From the NCBI RefSeq assembly GCF_017591425.1, contig NW_024465886.1:1024501-1088500 (forward strand): 64,000 nt of DNA, given 5' to 3'. The translations under genes were made by a program, and so were the position numbers. Source of the stretch: Ochotona curzoniae (taxonomy: Eukaryota; Chordata; Mammalia; Lagomorpha; Ochotonidae). This document shows positions 12,869 through 26,999 of the stretch, piece by piece. The number at the start of each line of letters is the position of its first letter. Positions within the stretch are counted from its first letter, which is position 1. Below the pieces are notes generated by a model. It ran no database searches. It was not told the DNA's origin and was given only the letters and a program-made list of their open reading frames with translations.

Positions 12869-13189
12869 ATAGCAACACAGGATGCAGAGAAAACAGCACC
12901 CTCTTCTAAGCTTCCCAAGTTCATACTCACTATTAGTCCATCGGAGTCCACCAAACGGCTTTTGTTTCACAAGTAGGCAAGGAGCAAAAGTAGAAAAAAG
13001 CCTGACTTGTTTCTTTTCTTTGTATGACCCAGAAACTAGCCAGCTTGTGTGCTGCCTGTGGTTTGGTTTTAGAATTTTCCCACAGGACTGTTCAGACCAG
13101 CTTGGCCAAAGGCAAGGCTGCGCATACAACTTCGCTCAGAGTACAGCTGCATAAATCATCAACTTATTAAAAAGGTGATGAGCACAGCC

Positions 13190-13500
13190 TTTAACAATTA
13201 TATTTATTTATTTGATGACAGAAAGGGAAAGAGAGAGACAGATCTTCTGTCTGCTGGCTCACTCCACACATACTGGCAGAGCCAGCACAGGGCCAGGTCA
13301 GAGTGTCAGGGGTCAGGAACTCGACGTGGAGTTCTCAAGTGGACGGCAGAAACCCAAGTAAGTGGACCACCATCCACTGCCTCTGAGGCACATTGACAGG
13401 AGGCTACATCACAAGGTGTGGCTGGATTCTATCCCAACCACTCCAGTACAGGATGTGGGTTTTCAGGCAGTACCACAACATCCACAACTGAGTCTTTAAT
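13190..13500 (-). mobile_element. CSINE-family SINE, minus strand
   Basis: It begins with the complement of the tail (TATATTTATTTATTTGATGA), then AGAGAGACAGATCTTCTGTC and CTCACTCCACACATACTGGC. The distal part is strongly diverged. Confidence 0.65.
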
Positions 13501-13617
13501 CAACAGACACAGGTCAGCTCGCACAAGTCAGCAGTTTGTACTTTGGAGTGTTTGCACAATGGCAAAGTAAGGCCACCAAACTTTCAAGCATTGCAATAAC
13601 CATGATCAACTGAATCA

Positions 13618-13620
<3 letters not shown>

Positions 13621-13674
<54 letters not shown>
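13621..13674. repeat. (GT)27 microsatellite
   Basis: A perfect 54-bp GT run on the + strand, within TRPM3 intron sequence. Confidence 0.98.
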
Positions 13675-13678
<4 letters not shown>

Positions 13679-16600
13679 TTCCAGGCTAAAAGCAAAGATA
13701 CATGTTTTTCCGTATGCTACCTATTTCACTTTTAAAAAAATGAAAAGCACATTCCACCTTCCCAAACAAGGGAAATAAGGAATTAAATGTACCCTTTCCC
13801 ATCATATACTTTAAGGTGGGTATATGCACTGGCAAGTAAAACTATCTAGAAAAATGTTGGGCCAGCTGCTGACTGCAGCCTTGGGCTGGGTCTCTTCCTT
13901 GGAAAAGGTTGAGGTACTTCAGGAATGGAGAGATTTGTCATGCACCTGCTTGTTCTAGAAACAGCAGGTTGTTCTAGCAGCATTCACCAAGCAACACAGC
14001 CCCCGGGAGAGAAGCCGGGTTTGTGCTCTGAGGTCGTCAATAAGAACCATGTTCCTTCCCCCAAGCCTCATGTTGTGAGGCTTTTAGTTATCTATGAAAG
14101 TCGATTTTGTTAAAATCAGATTAGAAATCACCTTGCCCTCAGCAGATGGCTGTTCGGCCAACAGAAGCAGAAGAGCTGGGCATGGGGGTGGGGTTGTGGG
14201 ATGCCTGTGTGTGCCCTGGCTCTCCTTTTCATTACCCATTCCCTTTTTCTTTATTTTGGCTGGACATTAAAAAAATATATATATCTGAGAGTTACTGTTG
14301 GAAACCACAGAGGGCCCAAGCCCAGTTGCCTTCAGTTCTTCCCCTTATTTCGGTTAAGGGTTTTGCAGACTTCCCGGGAGAGAGGTAAAGAGAGGGTTTG
14401 CGTGGAAGGCAGGAGCCAGGATGGACGGCAGAGAATTACTGAGCGTCCTTCCTAAACCCAGTCAAGTAGGCAGTGTAGTGTGTTTACCCCCTGGGAGTCT
14501 CAGTTGACTCTGGGGGGAGGGTTCTGCCAAGGCCCCGGACAGTGTCCTCCACCTCCACCCCTTAATGTTCTGCCCTTCTTCCCACCATTTTCCCCAATAT
14601 CAACCAGAGCCCTTTTCACCAGGGACCTTCTATTATCGCTATAGCAGACTTAAGGAGGTGGAAACCGAGACTCAGGGGCTGCCATGGACTTTTCAGCATT
14701 CAGATCACAGAACATCTAACCTGAGTGCCTCACATCTAATGGCTATGTGATCATTTTAAAAACTCAATTCACAATGATCAGCAAAATGCCTTTTTTTCCA
14801 TCCCTCCCTCCTCATCTGCACCCCCTTGCTCAACTTCTCCATTTGGTTGGCATCTGAGTTTATTGTTTGTAACCAACAAATCTGTCAAGATGAAAATGTT
14901 TATTTATTTTCTCTTAACTGACAAGTGCCAATGTTGCTGTGGGAAAGAAAAATGTCTAATGACCCACTGTCCGAGGATATCCTGTCACCCAATCACTTTA
15001 TCATAATAACAGTGACGTATGTATTCAACATACAGTTAGGTTCACAGTGACAACACAATGGTAAGTTCTAGGCATTGAGTTATGAGCCTGCCAACAGCAG
15101 GATAGACGCTAAGTCAGAACATGGTCCGCATATAATCTGGTTTCTTTGCTGTTTGTGGAGGACCGATTGAAAGTCAGCAAGTCAAAGATTAAAAATAGGC
15201 AAAGGCAGGCATTCAGGGAGACCTGTACTGGTACCGAGAGGGAAGTGTGCCCACAGACCAGCGATAGGAATGTGAGCTGTGAGTACCAGCGTACCTCTTG
15301 CATTGTCACTTTCCAGGGAATTTGTAAATAATGTCAGGGAAAGCTTATGTTGGTTTATATACACATTCCTGAATGCTAGGGCCCTTGTTGATTGTTCCTG
15401 GAGATGTCATACAAACCCTGAGGTTCATTTGTGCGGCTGGTACAAGCCCATGACTACTGGTGGGCATCACGGGAGAACTACACTCCCTGGCTCATTAGAC
15501 TGATCCCAAAACAACAAGCTATTCCTCACTGGGTGGCAAGGAGGCTGGGGTGATGTGAAGCCCTAGGGGAAGTCCTCCACAGTCAAGGCAATCGGGTCCA
15601 AGTGAGCCCCTCTGTGCCCCTGAACCCATGCCCATGCTAAGGAGGGTGTCCTGTGGATTCTGAGACGAGCACATTTGGGAGTCACAATGGAGGTGGGTGG
15701 CAGCACAAAATCCACAGGAGCAGGCTGTTGACTTCACCTGTCTCGTGTTCTTTCTGGTTTGAAGAAGCAAATCAGTCATCTGACCCCATCTCTTTTGGGT
15801 GAATACCGAAAGTGTGATGATGGTGATGAGACAATCTCTCGGGATGGTTATTAGTGAAAGGGTTTTTCTTGCCCTCCTTCCAACCCTTTAGCCGGAATCC
15901 TCCTCTCCCTTCCCAGTGGCCCCCTCCCTAGCTCCATGGTTCCCAGCACTGTGGATCTCAGCCTCTGCTGGGGAAACTACTGCTCTGACAAGCTGATGTT
16001 CTGAGATGTTAATGATGCAACTGGACAGCACTGTTGATTACAAGAAAGTTAAACCACCCCCAGTGACGAGTTAGAGCATGCAAGAGGATACCACAGGGGC
16101 AGCAGAGACAGGAAAGAAACATGACGAGAGTTGACTGGAAATGACGCCGGAAGTGGTTTGGGAAAGCCAGAATCCACAGTCATGATGAGTGTCCTCTGCT
16201 TTATTTTCAAAACTTCCTCACCCTCAATCCGTCATCTGTCTCGTCCTCGCTTGCTCTCCTTGTTGCAGCTTCTGCATCGCTCACTCTCAGATGGCTTACT
16301 TGACGCTCACATGACCAGTGTGGGCAGCTTTACACAAGCTTTCAATTAAATGTCTGTCATCGTCTAGCTGAAGTCTCTGCTCGTTGGTTTAATTTCTAAA
16401 AACAGAGTCAGATGAGTCACTGGTCATTCAGTGTACTCACCCCTCTCTGGGCAAGGGCAAGATCTGCTGCAACCAGTTGTGGCCTGAAATGAGGTGGAGT
16501 GAAAAACAAGAGCAGGGCTTTGTCCACCTGAGGAGCCTGGGCTGCCTCTTGTAGCCATGAGCAGGGCAAGGAGAGCTATCCATATCTGCTGGCAGGATTA

Positions 16601-18758
16601 CAGCACAGGATAAGCCACAGAGCCCAGTGGGTTCTAGCCATAAGCATGGGCTGAGCTCCTCAGCCTGTAGTTTATCTGGATGATTCTTTCTGGTCCTGGC
16701 TCAGCTTGATCATGTGGCAGGAGATCATCTGGCTATCAGCTGATCTGGGAAAGACTCAGCTCGAAACAGCAGAAGCCCAATGCATTTCATCGTCTGGCAG
16801 GTGAGCTCAGACATGTCTGTCCTAGTGGTCACTGAGGCAGCAGAGTAGGCTTTTTCACAGCATGTATGGTCACCTTTACAATAACCCATGGACCAAGTTG
16901 CTAATATAGCCAAAATCAGAATCAACGGGCAAGAAAAAGATCCCACCAATTGCATAAGTAAAACTCTAAAATCACATGACAAAGTAGCTCAGATACAAAC
17001 AAGAGAGAGAAATTGGGGCTGTTCCTTCAGTCAATTGGCCACATCCTGGCAACAACTTACTGGCATATCTAACAGGGTAGGATATAAGAATATCTCCTGC
17101 CCCAGCATGGTTTGTATATAATCTTTCTGGTACTGATTCCTGATACACAATACTGGACTAATAAAGGTTGATATTATTTCCAGGCAAAGGCTGTGGAAAG
17201 ATAGCAGAAGGCATTGAATTCTTTCTGCTTCCCCAGAACACCCTACAATCTACACACCAACACGCTTAGGCTTATACAATCCTGTTTTCTAATTCACTGG
17301 ATTAGAAAATGGGATTTGTCTGACTTCATCATAATTTCGAGATAGCTCATGGCAAGACCCGTGCGGTGGACATACTGTGAGCCAGGGTAGTCGCAACGCG
17401 TCAGAGGCTGTGCTGTTGGTCCCCCTCCTTCTCAAGTATCTCAACTACATGTCAGGAAATGTGAGTGCCTACCTACTTATTTGCTTTTTTGATGGTACAG
17501 AAAGAAGAGGATTCTTACATGTGGCCTCCAGTTAGTTCATGGGAGAGATGAAACAGTTTGGGAAATTTGTCTCCTCTTTATAGAATCATGAAGAATAACA
17601 GAATACCAGGAATAGACAGAGCCTAGAAATTATCTCACATTCTGCAGTCAGTCACATGGCCCTTTCCATATTTTGTTACCTCTATACCATCCTTCAATAT
17701 TGTTAAATTAGTTCATGTTTTATAAACTTTGGGTTTTTTTTTTTTTAATCATATCCTGCGATAAGTTGGGAATCAGTATAATCTGACGTAAACAGAAGAC
17801 TGCAATAAACAGACTGAAAATATCACACTGTTGTGAAATTCTTACCAGATGCTGAAGCCTTCAGCCTGCCCAGGCTGCACCCAGAAAGGGAATTCAGCAA
17901 ATATGAAGGGAGAACAGAGAAATATTATCCTGTGATGGAGTCAGGAAGGTCCAAAGTGCCAAGGAAAAGTCAGTGCTTTCTTGCTGATTCCATGCCAAAG
18001 TCACCATGGACCTCCTGAGCTCGGCATGTGACCCGAAGGGACTGTCCATGGTGCCACAGCCTTCACTCACAGCAGGAACCAAGACTTCCTGATGATTTCC
18101 AGTGGCTGTCTCAGTGCCCTGTCACTGCCCAGAGCAACTTACCTAGTAGCTGGGAAGAGAAGGGGAGAGAAGTCACAGAAGAAGTGAGAGGAGGAATGGA
18201 GCTGGCGGAAGGTGCCGTTGACTTCCCAGTTCGGGCTTGCCAGATTTTCAACCGCCTCTGTTCTCCTCTCCTGTGCTTAGCAGCCCTTGGCAACTGCCGT
18301 TAGAAGTCTGAAATGCCTCATATTTCCACAGAGCAAACTTGTGCCCGGATTTATCATGGCCTAGAGTTTTAAATAAGGAAGCTTCTGGAAAGAGGTAGCC
18401 ACGCAAAGGAGAACCTCTCCAGTTGTCTTGCCAAAAGAGGAACCCTGGCAGGGACAAGGCCGGAAAGCATTCCTTTCCTTGTATGTTACAAATTTCTAAA
18501 TCTCTAGGACATTGGTGCCTGCACCTGATGCCTGTGCCATTAACCTTCTCTAGCCACATCCTGAACTTCATGAAGTGTTTCTTATGCCTGAATAGCTCGT
18601 ACTGGCAGGAACCAGAAAAAATTTAGGTATCCTCCAAACTGCTCTACATTTTCTATGTTCACAAGCTTTTCAATCCCACACTGGATCTTTCTTGAGTGAA
18701 AATAGACTTTGTTGCTGGCAGGCTGTGTGGACATTCTGACTCTACTTCCCAGCTAGAG

Positions 18759-20395
18759 ATGAAACAGAGAAAAAGAACAGACTAACATCCCTGATGAACA
18801 CAGACACAAAAATTATCAGAAAAATACTGGCCAACAGAATCCAGAATACTGGCCAGCAGTACATGAGGCAGATCAATCATCCAGACCAGGCAGGATTTAT
18901 CCCTGATATGCAGGGATGATTCAACATTTGCAAATCAACAAATGAGATTCACATCAACAAATTGAAAAATAAGAACCATGTGATCTTCTCAATAATTGAT
19001 AAAATCCAGCACCACTTCATGTTAAAGCACTAACCAAGCTAGGCATTGAAGGAACATTCTACAAGATAATCAAAACAATATTAAATAATAATAATGCCAG
19101 TCTCATACTGAGTAGGAGAGGATGGGAGCTTTCCCACTAAGATCTGGAATGAGGCAAGGACATCCACTTTCACCACAGCTATTCAACATAGTGTTGGAAG
19201 TCTCCGCTAGAGCTATTGGCCAAGAAAAGGAAATTAAAGGAACTCAAACATGAAACAAGGAATTAAAATTATCGCCATTCACAGATGACATGATTCTACA
19301 CATAGAACCAAAAGGTTCAATCAAGAGACTATTGGAACTCATAGGACAGTTTGACAGGGAACAAAATTAATTAGCACAAATTGATGGCCCTCAGATACAC
19401 AAATAACTCCATGGCTGACAAAGAACTTCTGTGTACAATCCCCTTTAGGATGCCAGAGAAGAATCTTAAATGATGGGATAGACCTAACCCAAAACATGGG
19501 AGATCTTTATTATGAAAGTTATAAAACATTAAAAGAAGAAGAAGAAATAGAAGAAGACAATAACAGATGGAGAAATTTACCATGTTTCTGGATCAGCAGG
19601 ATCAATATGATCAAAATGTCCGTATTATCAAAAGTAATATACAGGCTCAACGTGATACTAATCAAAATCCCAGCTACATTCTTTTCAGACGCATAAAAGA
19701 TGATAGAAAAATTCATCTGGAAACACAAGAGACCACGAATAGCCAAAGGAAGTGAAAATCTGCATATGAGAACGTGACCTGCAACCCTGTATTTATAGGA
19801 ACACAATCCACAAGGGGAGAAGACATGGAAACCATGCAGATGCCGTCCAAGGAGGAGTGTGTAAAGAAATGGTGCATCTGCTCCAGGGAACACCACTGAG
19901 CCGTTAAGAAGAATAGAATTCTACCACTGGCAACCAAACGGTCCCAACTGGAGATCATCATACTAAGTGAAACAAGCCAATTTCAAAACGAAAAATATCA
20001 TATGGTAACCTTCATGCAAAATACAGATAAATAGTTATATAGGCAGACATGTATTTACATATAATTCTCAAGAGGAACTATATAATGGAGACTAGCATGC
20101 CAGGAAGTGAAGATAAGTTGCAATAGGCATTTGTACTCCTGAATAAAGACAGACTCCCAGCGGAACTGTTAAATATACCTTGACGATAGGATACTAACGT
20201 CTGCCATTGTCTATACCTACAACGCCATGGTCCACTTCACTAACAGCATGCTGGTCTTGGACTGTTGCTGAAGGACTATCCTGTTGCGTAATAATACGGC
20301 GGAAAACATTCAAGAGTCAAACTGGGGACATAGTGGAAATCCCTATGCCTATGAAACAATATCATGAAAAATAATAACAATAATGGAACTTTCTA
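18759..20395 (+). mobile_element. LINE-1 fragment, internally deleted
   Basis: The + strand reads as decayed L1 ORF2 reverse-transcriptase sequence (TGATGAACACAGACACAAAA; translation like NRILEYWP... is broken by stops) up to about 19780. It then jumps to L1 3'-end sequence (AACTGGAGATCATCATACTA, AGTGAAACAAGCCAATTTC) and a 3' UTR running to the A-rich end near 20395. Part of ORF2 between these blocks is missing. Many stops and frameshifts: not active. Confidence 0.85.
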
Positions 20396-20404
20396 AATGA
20401 AGAA

Positions 20405-20664
20405 AAGAATGAATGTGGCATAGCAGTCAAACCACCACTTGGGATACCTGCATGCCATATTCAAATGTCTGAGTCCAAGTCCCAGTTCAACTGTCCATCC
20501 CAACATCCCGCACAGCAGGTGATAGCAGGTGAGGGCTGAAGTACATGGGTCCTGCCACCCACACCCACATGGGAGATTAGGACCAAATTCTGGGCTCTTG
20601 GCTTCTTCTGACCATCCATAGCTGGTGCAGGCATGTGGAGAGTAAATCAGAAGATGGGAGACCT

Positions 20665-20704
<40 letters not shown>

Positions 20705-20745
20705 TCCCCCACCCCTTCCCTTCAAATAAACAAGTGAATATAATT
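20405..20745 (+). mobile_element. CSINE-family SINE next to the L1 3' end
   Basis: TGTGGCATAGCAGTCAAACC head, CCATATTCAAATGTCTGAGT, ACATGGGTCCTGCCACCCAC, a CT run at about 20671-20697, then TTCAAATAAACAAGTG. Starts almost at the L1 A-rich end. Confidence 0.75.
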
Positions 20746-21104
20746 AATTCTTGAATATAGAACAAAGAATGGGACCCACCCAGTTGCAGCATGGAGTGGG
20801 AGTAGGAGAGAGGCCTTAGGAAGCAGACAAAGTAGCCGAACAATCAAGACAGAAGCAGCAACTTGGCATTTCTGAGAAAGGCAAGAAGTGCAGCCTGGTT
20901 GGTGCTCAGATGCGAAGTGACAGCAGGCAGCACTGAGCCAGTCACCCCCCAGCCACCCCCCAGCCTTTGGACTTCATCCTGAGAAAGTGATTCTTCAGCA
21001 TTGGGCTTGGAAGGAATGATGAGGGCCTCTCCCTGGACTGTGTGGGCAGAAGGGGCCACAATAACACAGAAGGCAAATGCCTGATTCCAAACTAACAGGT
21101 TCCT

Positions 21105-21235
21105 GATGTTCTGGCCCAGTGGGCTGAGGCCCCCAAGTCTCTCTGGTCCAGAGTTCTGGAGCAGAGCTGGGTCCTGGTTTTTTAAAAGATTCCTGGGTGA
21201 TTCTCCTGGACACAGGGTTGGGAACCACGACAGTA
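21105..21235 (+). mobile_element. Possible MER5-type DNA transposon remnant
   Basis: The series GGCCCAGTGGGCTGAGGCC, TTCCTGGGTGATTCTCCTGG, ACAGGGTTGGGAACCACGA resembles the MER5A end of hAT-Charlie elements (GGTGATTCTGATG through TTGAGAACCACTG). Tentative. Confidence 0.35.
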
Positions 21236-22185
21236 CACACAGCCTGGCAGCCAAAAACCCTGCACACATGCCCCCAGCCAGGTACTCTGCTAGCCAAATG
21301 GACTCAAACTCAACTTTTCAAGCCGTTCTGGCCAGTCGCCAAAAGCAGCCATGGCACAGGGCTGACTCCACTTGCTTCCTTGCGCTGCCCTTTCCAGGTT
21401 GATGCAAAAGACCCTGCCCAAGAGGAAACTCAAGGTAGCTGGTGGGGGAGCCCCCTCACCTGGCCCCTGGCCCTAACAGCTGAGGGCACAAAGAACTTTC
21501 AACATGCCTCATTTGGGCATCAACGACCAGTCTTACCTCCCCCCTGCCACCATCCACCACTGGTCCATGATGCACTGCATTTGGGTTTTTTCCCCTGGCC
21601 CTGAATAACACAATTTTACAAGAGGAAAAGCTGCTGGGATAGCACATGGTGGATGCAGGTTCCGGGGTCACCCCATCACCCCCAATCACCTGCAGGTGAA
21701 GCCCCTTTCCTCAGCAGCACCAAGCGACAAGCCCTCGCAGTTGTTTCCTTGAGCTGCTCCCTCCATGCTGACTCAAATCATCAGTTCGGCAGAGCCCTGG
21801 CTTGTTCTTGCAGCACTAACTGCCGCCCTGGTGTCACTTCCCCATCCTGCCCCACGGTGCTGCTGTTCTGACAGCTGCTGTTGGGGGCCTCCACAGCACA
21901 TTTTGAAAGTAACTCGCCAGGCCATGGGACTTTGTGCTCTCTCAAATCTCCCTCAGCAGGCAAGTGCCGCTCACAGTGTCAGGCACTGCGAAACTGGGGG
22001 AGCAAGCAGGCAACCCCACCCACTGCAGGGGAGGACTCTGGGAGACAGGCAGCACTCAATAGCAGCCCCCTGGGATGGTCACGACGCTTTTGTCTTCTCT
22101 GCTTTTTGGCTTTTCGGTGAACTTTGTTTGGAGGCGGCTGTGGTTTTCTTCCATGTAAAGCCCTCATTCAAGCCAATCTATTTAG

Positions 22186-23073
<888 letters not shown>

Positions 23074-24999
23074 TGAACCTGGCATTGTCAGTCTCCCACC
23101 TCGCTTTATGACATGCAGCCAACCTCCAACAGGGCTACTTTGGTGCCTTCTTAAGTCCCAAGTTTCTGACTTTCCAGTGGTGGTCCTACACGAAACACCA
23201 ACCATAGCAATATGCACTCTGTTATACATTATCTACCAATCTTGGTGTGAATTGCTTTGCAAGCAATTAAGTTTGACTTTTTCCATCATCGTTTCTGAAC
23301 CAATCATTTGTTTAAGTCTCAGATATTTTCCCAAGTCTTAGAAGTTGCATTAATCTGAGCTCATGAGGATCGCAGCTGTGCTTTCCATTCAGAAGGCAAA
23401 AGAGACTCCCTGCCACGCTCCTTCTAGCCTGGTGTTTCTAAAAGGGGGTGCTGTTGGCCGGGCTAGCACAGCTGCTAACTGTGTACCACGCACCTGGCTT
23501 CCACACCCTGTGAACAGTAGCTTCTGGAGATTCCTGACTGCCTCTTGTGTCCCACCCTACGTTTAGAACCACTGGGCATGCAGCCTCATACCAGGAAGCT
23601 AACATGGGTTCTCAGAAAGTGTCAGACGGACATTAACCCACAAACAGAGCCTCTGAGGCTGTGGTCCAGGAACCGCCCTCCACACGATCTCCCATGTAGC
23701 TAAGCCTTGATCTGCAAAGCATGTAATCGATGCTTCTCTAAATGTGAAGCCCTTCACAGCCTCTCTGACAGAGCAGTGTCCAACTTCTTTCTCAGCATTC
23801 AGACCCAGAGGGGGAAGAGAGGTCGGAATTCCAGAATGTCACTCCATCTGAACCACGCATTCAGGCAAATGAAACGCTTGGAGGCAGGGCAAGGCAGAGA
23901 GTAGCGGATGAGACCAACTTAGCTTTGCTATCAAGGAAATTCAGCCCGTGAGGGGGAACACAGAGTGCTGAATCAGGGGCATGGGTATGACAAAAACTTC
24001 AGCATTGCATGGTATGCTCTCCTGAGGGTTGACTCAAGGATACCAGTCAGTTACAATAAACCATGCGTTATTGGTGGTAGAAGGAGGATCTCACATGCCC
24101 ACAGAACCCAGGAAGTAGAGTCTGGAACAGCACAGGCAGTAGGGTGATAGAGACCATTTGTACTGCAACACCCACTTCCTTGCAGCAGACACTGGACCAG
24201 ATGAGAGCCAGCTCCAAGGGGAGCCATAAAAGCAATGCCAGGCCACTGGACACATGGCTGGGTCAGGCCGAGACCCCTTAACTATTCATCTGTTGGAGTA
24301 AACAAATTTTTGCTCTAGCTTTTATTTAAAGAACTCAGTGCATTGCCAAGTTCCTGTCAAACCACAGATAAAACACTGTGAAATGTAAATTTCAATTTTT
24401 ATTATAAAACTTGCCATATTGATGGATTTTCAAAAAAATGGCATCTTAAGAACAACCCAAATATCCATTACAAATAACCAAAGAAGTCAAATGAGGCATG
24501 TAAGGTGCCAACAACATAAGTAGCCAGTGTCTGCGAGAAGGCTTCTTTCTACCTTGAGGATTCCGGAAACTGCTTCTCTTCATTTCCCTCCTCCTAGCTG
24601 CCAACTTTCCAGTTGTTAAGTTTGGTTTTTTCCATGATCATTTCTGAACCAATTAAATTCATGACTGCGTCTCCAGCATTCCCTCCTGATCAAGCTCTCG
24701 TGAACTCTGGCATGCTGGACTGGAGAGGTCTGATCTATTTTCCATGCCCCAGGTAAATTCAGACAGTGGTAACTTCAACCAACTGCGTTGCGGATACCCT
24801 CACACGCAGGGCTCCGGGCATCTCAGGCAACCCACGTGGCATCCTAAGGACCCAGGACAGAAGGGGGCCTTAGCCCATTTTCATATCATTTTAACCACTG
24901 AGCTATTTCTGCATTGCTGTCATCACTGAGTTGGTTTTCATGCTTCACAATGTATTATGAGTTGTTTACCCTCTATTAATTGAAAACCATGCTACCAAT

Positions 25000-25090
25000 C
25001 ACTCAAATAAGGAAAGCTTTAATTATCTCATTTGACAGATGGGAAAAAGATAGTGAGCCCAGAACTAGGAACATGGCTCATGGAAGCTAA
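25000..25090 (-). mobile_element. MIR-like remnant
   Basis: ATCTCATTTGACAGATGGGA followed by GTGAGCCCAGAACTAGGAAC resembles the complement of the MIR CATTTTACAGATGAGG region. Weak. Confidence 0.35.
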
Positions 25091-25585
25091 ATGCCCACAG
25101 TTCTATTTTTACTTTCAGCTAATTCTTGTCAAGTGGTTTTGTTTCAGGGTTGCACAACAGCCTCTGCACCTCCAGTCATCACATTTACATTTAAGGGAGG
25201 ATAAAGGGGGGGCACATGAAAAGAAGCAATCACATCTCCAGCTCCTCCCCAAGACACCACCCCTCCCCGCAGCAGCCTTCCATTGCTTCCTGTCCCCAAC
25301 TGGGTCTTGTAGCTGCTGGCAGCTGCAGGTGAAAATGGAAATGTGGATATAGTTACCTCCCAGCCTTAGAAATCGGATGGGGAAAGGAGAAATGTGGTTG
25401 CAAAAGAACTGTCAGTAAGGCCTGTCTATAACCTCTGTCTCCATCATCACCCCAGCCCAGAAATGATCGAGCTCCTACGAAAGCCCTGCGCTCTGAGTGG
25501 TTTCCTTTTCACTGAGTTTTGTTCTTGGCTTTCCAACTTGTATTGTTCTGACCAACTCTATAGAAAACCAGATACACACACGTGA

Positions 25586-25978
<393 letters not shown>

Positions 25979-26566
25979 TAGTTTTCATGGGCCCATGCCT
26001 CCCACACACCTTTTCTGTCATGCATATACCATCAACCAAATTTTCTTACACACATCTCTTGTGTAATTTGTCTCAGAAATCATGGAGGTAATAAAAGATA
26101 CAGGGCACATCCTAGCATTCTGCAGATCAGAACTCCAGACTTACAGGTGCAGGCCTTGGCAGTGCAGGCTGTTGCGTGTGGAACAGGGCTGAGGTCGCTG
26201 GCTCAGGCCATAAGCCAGCAAATTCTGAGCCAGATACACAGCCAGCAAAGATGCCTCAACTCCAGGCTCTCCGACAGGTTTGTACATTGCATAAACCCCT
26301 GAGCACCTTTCCCAGGGGACTAGAATGGCCTTAATGTCTAGCTGAGAAACTTGCTCAATGCCTTCCAAACTAAATACTTATCAACTAGTTATAATAATCA
26401 TTAGCTGTCTCTTTTTCCCCCTAACTGCTTTGTTTTGCTATTTTATAAACAGGTCAAGTACAAAGAAATAAAAGCAGATTTCTCTACTCAATGATTATGT
26501 AGTTTTAGTTCTCACTGACAAAACAGGTAGTTTAAGTAGCAAAACTCTAGGGAAAAATATCTCCCT

Positions 26567-26873
26567 CTGGGGCCAGCTTTTTGGTGCAGTGTGGTAAGAG
26601 CTGCCTGGGGCCAGCTTTTTGGTGCAGTGTGGTAAGAGCTGCCTGTGACACCAATATCCCTTTTGATACCAGTTCAAGTCTTGGCTGCTTCCTTTCCAAT
26701 GCAACTCTTCTGCTAACATGCCTTTGAATGCAGCAAAAGCTGACCCAAGTACTTGGACCCCTGCACCCATGTGGGAGACCCAGATGGAATTCCAGGCACC
26801 TGGATTCAGGCTGGCCCAGCCCCAGCTGGTTGCCTGTCACAGTCATTTGGGGAATGAACCAGTTGATAGAAGA

Positions 26874-26941
<68 letters not shown>

Positions 26942-26999
26942 GACATATATATATGTCTCTCTCTATATATATATCCCTGCCTTTCAAATAAATAAAAAA
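26567..26999 (+). mobile_element. CSINE with duplicated head and long CT/AT tail
   Basis: The first 38 bp (GGGGCCAGCTTTTTGGTGC and onward) are present twice in perfect tandem, at 26567-26604 and 26605-26642. The body follows (CTGTGACACCAATATCCC, GACCCAAGTACTTGGACC, GGGGAATGAACCAGTTG). A CT run at 26877-26907 passes into an AT run at about 26908-26980, then CTTTCAAATAAATAAAAAAT. Confidence 0.85.

Noticed and set aside
12542..13129. 195-codon minus-strand frame
   Set aside because: Runs antisense through a SINE and has no recognisable domain.
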